Source: Deinococcus arcticus
GTDB taxonomy: Bacteria; Deinococcota; Deinococci; Deinococcales; Deinococcaceae
NCBI RefSeq assembly: GCF_003028415.1
Contig: NZ_PYSV01000007.1
Location: forward strand, 1 to 64,000
Direction: 5' to 3'
DNA: 64,000 bases
Each line of letters opens with the position of its first letter. Positions within the stretch are counted from its first letter, which is position 1. Under the pieces are notes generated by a model. That model saw nothing but the letters and a program-made list of their open reading frames with translations. It did no database searches and was not told the DNA's origin. Made by a program: the position numbers and the translations under genes. Positions 61,201 to 64,000 of this stretch are shown piece after piece.

Positions 61201-62301
61201 TCAGCGCACCCGGAAAGTCCAGCTCACCGGACCGCGCACCGTGTTGAACTGCACCTTCACCCGCGCGCCCGGGGGCAGCGGCGCGCGGGGCAGCAGCACC
61301 GCCGTGCCCTGCGCCGCCAGAATCTGCCGCCCGGCGCGGGTTTCGCCGTCGCTTGCGCCCCGGAAGGTCTGCGCGGTCAGCAGGCAGGCGGGCTGTGGGC
61401 GGGCATTCACCCACAGCCCGGCCGAGCGCACCGCTGCCCCCCCCGGGCCCAGCAGCAGCGCCACCGGAGCGCCGGGGGCGCCGCTCAGCTCCGCGCAGCC
61501 GGCGGTGGGGTCGGGCCACTCGCCGGCGGCGGCCCGGCCGCCGGGCGCCGTTGCCCCGGGGGCCGGATACCGCACCGGGTAGCGCCCGGCCGCCCGGCCC
61601 AGCCCACGGCGCACGTCCAGCACCACCGCCGTGCGCAGGGCGCCGCCCTGGTCGTGGGCCACGCCCAGCGCCACGCGGTTCAGGCGGGGGTCCAGCAACT
61701 GCGGCAGATGAAAGGCCCCGCTGGCCCAGTAGCTCACGGCCCGGCCCGCCCCAGAATCCGGCTGCGAGGACACGAAGTAGTGCCCCGGCGCACAGGCCTC
61801 GCCCGCTGCGCTGCGGTAGGGGCTTTTGGGGTCCTGGCGGTGCTCGGCACGGTCCTCGCGCACGAGGTAGCGGGCGTGGGCGGCGCAGCCGGGCGCCCAC
61901 GCGGCCTGCAGCGTCACTGGAGCCGTGCCCGCGCGGCGGCGCACGGCGTTCAGGGGTGCCAGGGCAGCCGGGCTGGAGGCCGTGGGACTGGCTGCCGGGG
62001 CCTCCGCCGCCCCGGACGGAGCAGGGGGCGTCAGAAGGGGCCGGGGCGCCTGTGGAGCTTGCACAGCAGCCGTGGCCTGCGGGCTGCTTGGGGAAACAGT
62101 TGTTAATGACGCCGGTTGTGGTGGTTGATCGGCTGGCCCCGCTGCACCTGCCTGGGTCGGGGCCGGCTGGGTTGCCTGCACAGCCTCGTCCTGGCCTGGC
62201 CCCCAGCCTGCCTGCCGCAGCCCCCACAGGCCCAGGGCAAACAGCCCCAGGGTCCAGGCCAGCGCCCACAGCGCCCGACGCACCCACCACCACGCGCCCA
62301 T
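61201..62301 (-). CDS. membrane-anchored CAP-domain protein
   Basis: 366 residues. One membrane helix at the N-terminus (residues 6-29), an 85-residue Pro/Ala/Thr-rich linker, then a CAP (SCP/PR1) domain from about residue 115: NAVRRRAGTAPVTL, CAAHARYLVRED, EHRQDPKSPYRSAAGEA. The C-terminal 100 residues have a beta-rich part of unknown type. Secreted CAP proteins in bacteria are of varied function. Leaderless start. Confidence 0.85.
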   Translation of the reverse strand: MGAWWWVRRALWALAWTLGLFALGLWGLRQAGWGPGQDEAVQATQPAPTQAGAAGPADQPPQPASLTTVSPSSPQATAAVQAPQAPRPLLTPPAPSGAAEAPAASPTASSPAALAPLNAVRRRAGTAPVTLQAAWAPGCAAHARYLVREDRAEHRQDPKSPYRSAAGEACAPGHYFVSSQPDSGAGRAVSYWASGAFHLPQLLDPRLNRVALGVAHDQGGALRTAVVLDVRRGLGRAAGRYPVRYPAPGATAPGGRAAAGEWPDPTAGCAELSGAPGAPVALLLGPGGAAVRSAGLWVNARPQPACLLTAQTFRGASDGETRAGRQILAAQGTAVLLPRAPLPPGARVKVQFNTVRGPVSWTFRVR

Positions 62302-62306
62302 GCCTC

Positions 62307-62312
62307 AGGGTA
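62307..62312 (-). promoter_or_regulatory. -10 box TACCCT (leaderless start of CAP gene)
   Basis: On the minus strand TACCCT ends 5 nt before the ATG at 62301; it faces the moeA promoter 36 bp away. Confidence 0.5.
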
Positions 62313-62347
62313 GGCGGCGCGGGCCCGCGCCGGGTGCGCCGCGCGCC

Positions 62348-62353
62348 TATGCT
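62348..62353 (+). promoter_or_regulatory. -10 box TATGCT (leaderless start of moeA)
   Basis: TATGCT ends 6 nt before the ATG at 62360. Confidence 0.6.
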
Positions 62354-62359
62354 GCCTTC

Positions 62360-63547
62360 ATGACCCGGCCCGACTTCCCCATGCACGTCACTGTTCAGGA
62401 GGCCCGCGCCCATCTGGCGGTCCTTTTGCCTGTGCCTCCGCCCGAAACGCTGCCGCTGTTGCAGGCGCACGGCCGCACCCTGGCTGCCGACCTGCCCGCT
62501 CTGGTCAGCCACCCCAGCGCCACCGAGAGCGCCCTGGACGGCATCGCCGCCCGTGAGGCCGACACGCAGGACGCCTGCCCGGCGGCGCCCGTGTGGCTGC
62601 GGGTGGTGGGTGAGAGCCGCGCCGGCCTTCCCTTCGTGGGCGTGGTGGGCCCCGGCGAGTGCGTGCGCATCTACACGGGCGCGCCCCTGCCCCCCGGCAC
62701 CGACGCCATCTGCCCGGTGGAACAGCTGAGCGGCGAGGGCGACCGGGTGGCCCTGCGGCGCCCCGCCCGCCCCGGTGACGTGCGCGCCGAGGGCGGGGAT
62801 TTCCTCGCCGGGGCAGTGGTGCTGCGCGCCGGCGTGCTCCTGACCCCGGCGCGGCTGGCCCTGGCTGCCGCGCTGGGCCATGCCCAGGTTCCTGTGCGCC
62901 GGCGGCGGCGGGTGGCGCTGCTGGCCACCGGCGACGAGGTGGTGCCCCCGGGCCAGCCCCTGCGCCCGGGGCAGGTGTACGACGCCAACTCCGTGGGCCT
63001 GCACGCCCTGCTGGCCGAGTGCGGCTGCGAGGTGGTGCCCCTGGGCCACGCCCCCGACTCCCCGGAGGCCCTGGCGGCCAGCCTGGAACAGGCCGGGGGC
63101 GCCGACCTGCTGCTGAGCAGCGGCGGAGTGAGCATGGGCAAATACGACTTTCTGCGCGACCTGCTGCTGGCACGCGGCGAGGTGAGTTTCTGGAAGGTGC
63201 GCATGCGCCCCGGCGGCCCCGCCCTGCTGGGCCGCTGGAACGGCCTGCCGGTGTTTGGCCTGCCCGGCAACCCGGTCAGCAGCCTCGTGGTGTTCGGGGT
63301 GATTGTGCGCCCGGTCCTGACCGGGCAGGCGCCGCCGACCCTGCGCCTGCGCGCCGCCACGCCCTTTGCCGCCCTGCCGGACAAAACGGCCTTCTGGCGC
63401 GCGATTCTTCAGGACGGCGCCGCGCACGACTACGGCGCCCAGGGCAGCGGCATCCTGCGCTCCCTCAGCGAGGCCCAGGCCCTGGTGGTGGTGCCCCAGG
63501 GGCAGCCAGTGGCGGCGGGGGAAGAGGTGGAGGTGCTGCTTTTGTAG
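62360..63547 (+). CDS. moeA: molybdopterin molybdenumtransferase
   Basis: 395 residues. Inserts molybdate into adenylylated molybdopterin. SATESALDGIAARE (usual SAMDGYA region), RIYTGAPLPPGTDAICPVE, LLATGDEVVPPGQPL, SSGGVSMGKYDF and GLPGNPVSSLV are all at the expected places. The SAMDGYA segment is altered to ESALDGIA. The start is set by the leaderless -10 box. No other Mo-cofactor gene is nearby; a candidate client is at 32652. Confidence 0.94.
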   Translation: MTRPDFPMHVTVQEARAHLAVLLPVPPPETLPLLQAHGRTLAADLPALVSHPSATESALDGIAAREADTQDACPAAPVWLRVVGESRAGLPFVGVVGPGECVRIYTGAPLPPGTDAICPVEQLSGEGDRVALRRPARPGDVRAEGGDFLAGAVVLRAGVLLTPARLALAAALGHAQVPVRRRRRVALLATGDEVVPPGQPLRPGQVYDANSVGLHALLAECGCEVVPLGHAPDSPEALAASLEQAGGADLLLSSGGVSMGKYDFLRDLLLARGEVSFWKVRMRPGGPALLGRWNGLPVFGLPGNPVSSLVVFGVIVRPVLTGQAPPTLRLRAATPFAALPDKTAFWRAILQDGAAHDYGAQGSGILRSLSEAQALVVVPQGQPVAAGEEVEVLLL

Positions 63548-63557
63548 TGTGCAGGGC

Positions 63558-63614
63558 GCGGGGCGCGGGAGGCAGGGTCGGGTTTCTTTCCGCGTACTGC
63601 TTCCCGCGCCCCGC
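63558..63614. terminator. bidirectional terminator, moeA / glycosidase
   Basis: 63558-63575 pairs with 63597-63614 (18 positions, one G-T). It lies 10 nt after the moeA stop and 6 nt before the stop of the convergent glycosidase gene. Confidence 0.75.
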
Positions 63615-63620
63615 CTCGGG

Positions 63621-64000
63621 TTAAGCCGGCACCAGCACCAGTCCACCCCGCGCGGGCACGCCCAGGGGCGTGTCGCCGGTCAGGTGAACAGCCCGGCCGG
63701 TCAGCACGTCGCGGTAGGCCCCGGGCTGAACGCCGGTAAAGGGCAGGTGCGCCGCCCTCAGGCCCGTGTTCAGGCCCACGTAGGCGTCGCCGCGTTCGTG
63801 GCGCCGGGCGTACACCAGGCCTTCCCCCTGCGCGTGGGTGACTTCAAAGGTGCCGCGTCCCAGGGCGGGGGTGGCGTGGCGGGCAGCGGTCAGGCGGCGG
63901 GTCAGGGCCAGCGTGTCCATGTTCCATTCGCGCTCGTCCCAGGGAAAGGCGCGGCGGCAGTCGGGGTCGGGGCCGCCGGGCAGGCCGATCTCGTCGCCGT
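63621..64000 (-). CDS. GH13 alpha-amylase-family glycosidase, C-terminal part (cut by window edge)
   Basis: About 126 residues, the 5' end lies outside the window. The visible N-terminal piece [22 protein letters not shown] is the segment after catalytic region IV in GH13 neopullulanase/alpha-glucosidase-like enzymes. The rest is the C-terminal beta domain ending [14 protein letters not shown]. Acts on alpha-1,4-glucans or related sugars; the exact substrate cannot be judged from this part. Confidence 0.85.
   Translation of the reverse strand, partial: GDEIGLPGGPDPDCRRAFPWDEREWNMDTLALTRRLTAARHATPALGRGTFEVTHAQGEGLVYARRHERGDAYVGLNTGLRAAHLPFTGVQPGAYRDVLTGRAVHLTGDTPLGVPARGGLVLVPA

Overview
The window is a GC-rich (about two-thirds G+C by eye) chromosomal segment from a Deinococcus-type bacterium. 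The support is: many genes start 5-8 nt after a TANNNT box with no room for a ribosome binding site (leaderless start architecture, well known in Deinococcus); several families of small structured intergenic repeats like the 'small noncoding repeats' described in D. radiodurans; and the gene content (carboxynorspermidine synthase, RapZ/YvcK pair, PspA, group 2 truncated haemoglobin, menaquinone futalosine-pathway MqnD, many lipoproteins). The species cannot be named from sequence alone. No tRNA, rRNA or CRISPR array was seen.

Layout. 1-330: tail of an IS630-like transposase, then a leader region with a 14-codon Met-rich ORF and a terminator-like hairpin ahead of metG. 331-9903: metG, a lipoprotein, rapZ-yvcK, proA, and convergently a lipoprotein-dxs pair. 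9904-17671: pspA, a secreted protein, mnmE, ychF, a methyltransferase and carboxynorspermidine synthase, two small membrane/secreted proteins; three repeat insertions sit at gene ends here. 17778-21878: a tightly overlapping four-gene operon (SDR reductase, metallo-beta-lactamase-fold hydrolase, adenylate-forming enzyme, ketoacyl-synthase III) that looks like an undescribed fatty-acid-derived biosynthetic pathway. 22519-28561: aroA, a membrane GGDEF protein, a TauE/SafE exporter and three small unrelated genes. 28689-34539: a fatty acid beta-oxidation operon (fadN-like and fadA-like) into which a four-helix-bundle (S23/IVP) gene, a hydrolase and a molybdopterin enzyme have been placed. 34601-43062: lipoprotein, cation/proton antiporter with a structured leader, RlmI-type methyltransferase, and two cyclic-di-GMP proteins. 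43211-53392: guaA, a pseudokinase membrane protein, the Fe-S pair mrp-sufR, a 2H phosphoesterase, DAHP synthase/chorismate mutase, truncated globin, and an ABC exporter pair, with two near-identical 149-bp repeats. 53556-64000: a secreted operon (hydrolase, sugar dehydrogenase-like propeller, Cu/Zn-SOD fused to a second propeller), mqnD, trxB, HD protein, slyD, CAP-domain protein, moeA and the end of a GH13 glycosidase.

The most striking non-coding signal is a family of 149-nt elements (10054-10202 minus, 48978-49126 plus, 51374-51522 plus) with the same length and the same predicted two-stem fold but different stem sequences, including an isolated compensatory base-pair change between the two closest copies. 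Elements of this family repeatedly abut coding regions so that the repeat itself provides the gene's TAA stop codon, and in one case the TA of a promoter -10 box. Further repeat families (154-164 bp and about 74 bp) are interspersed with them. Function is not known from the sequence. All functional assignments below come from reading motifs and protein similarity by eye; no database search was run.
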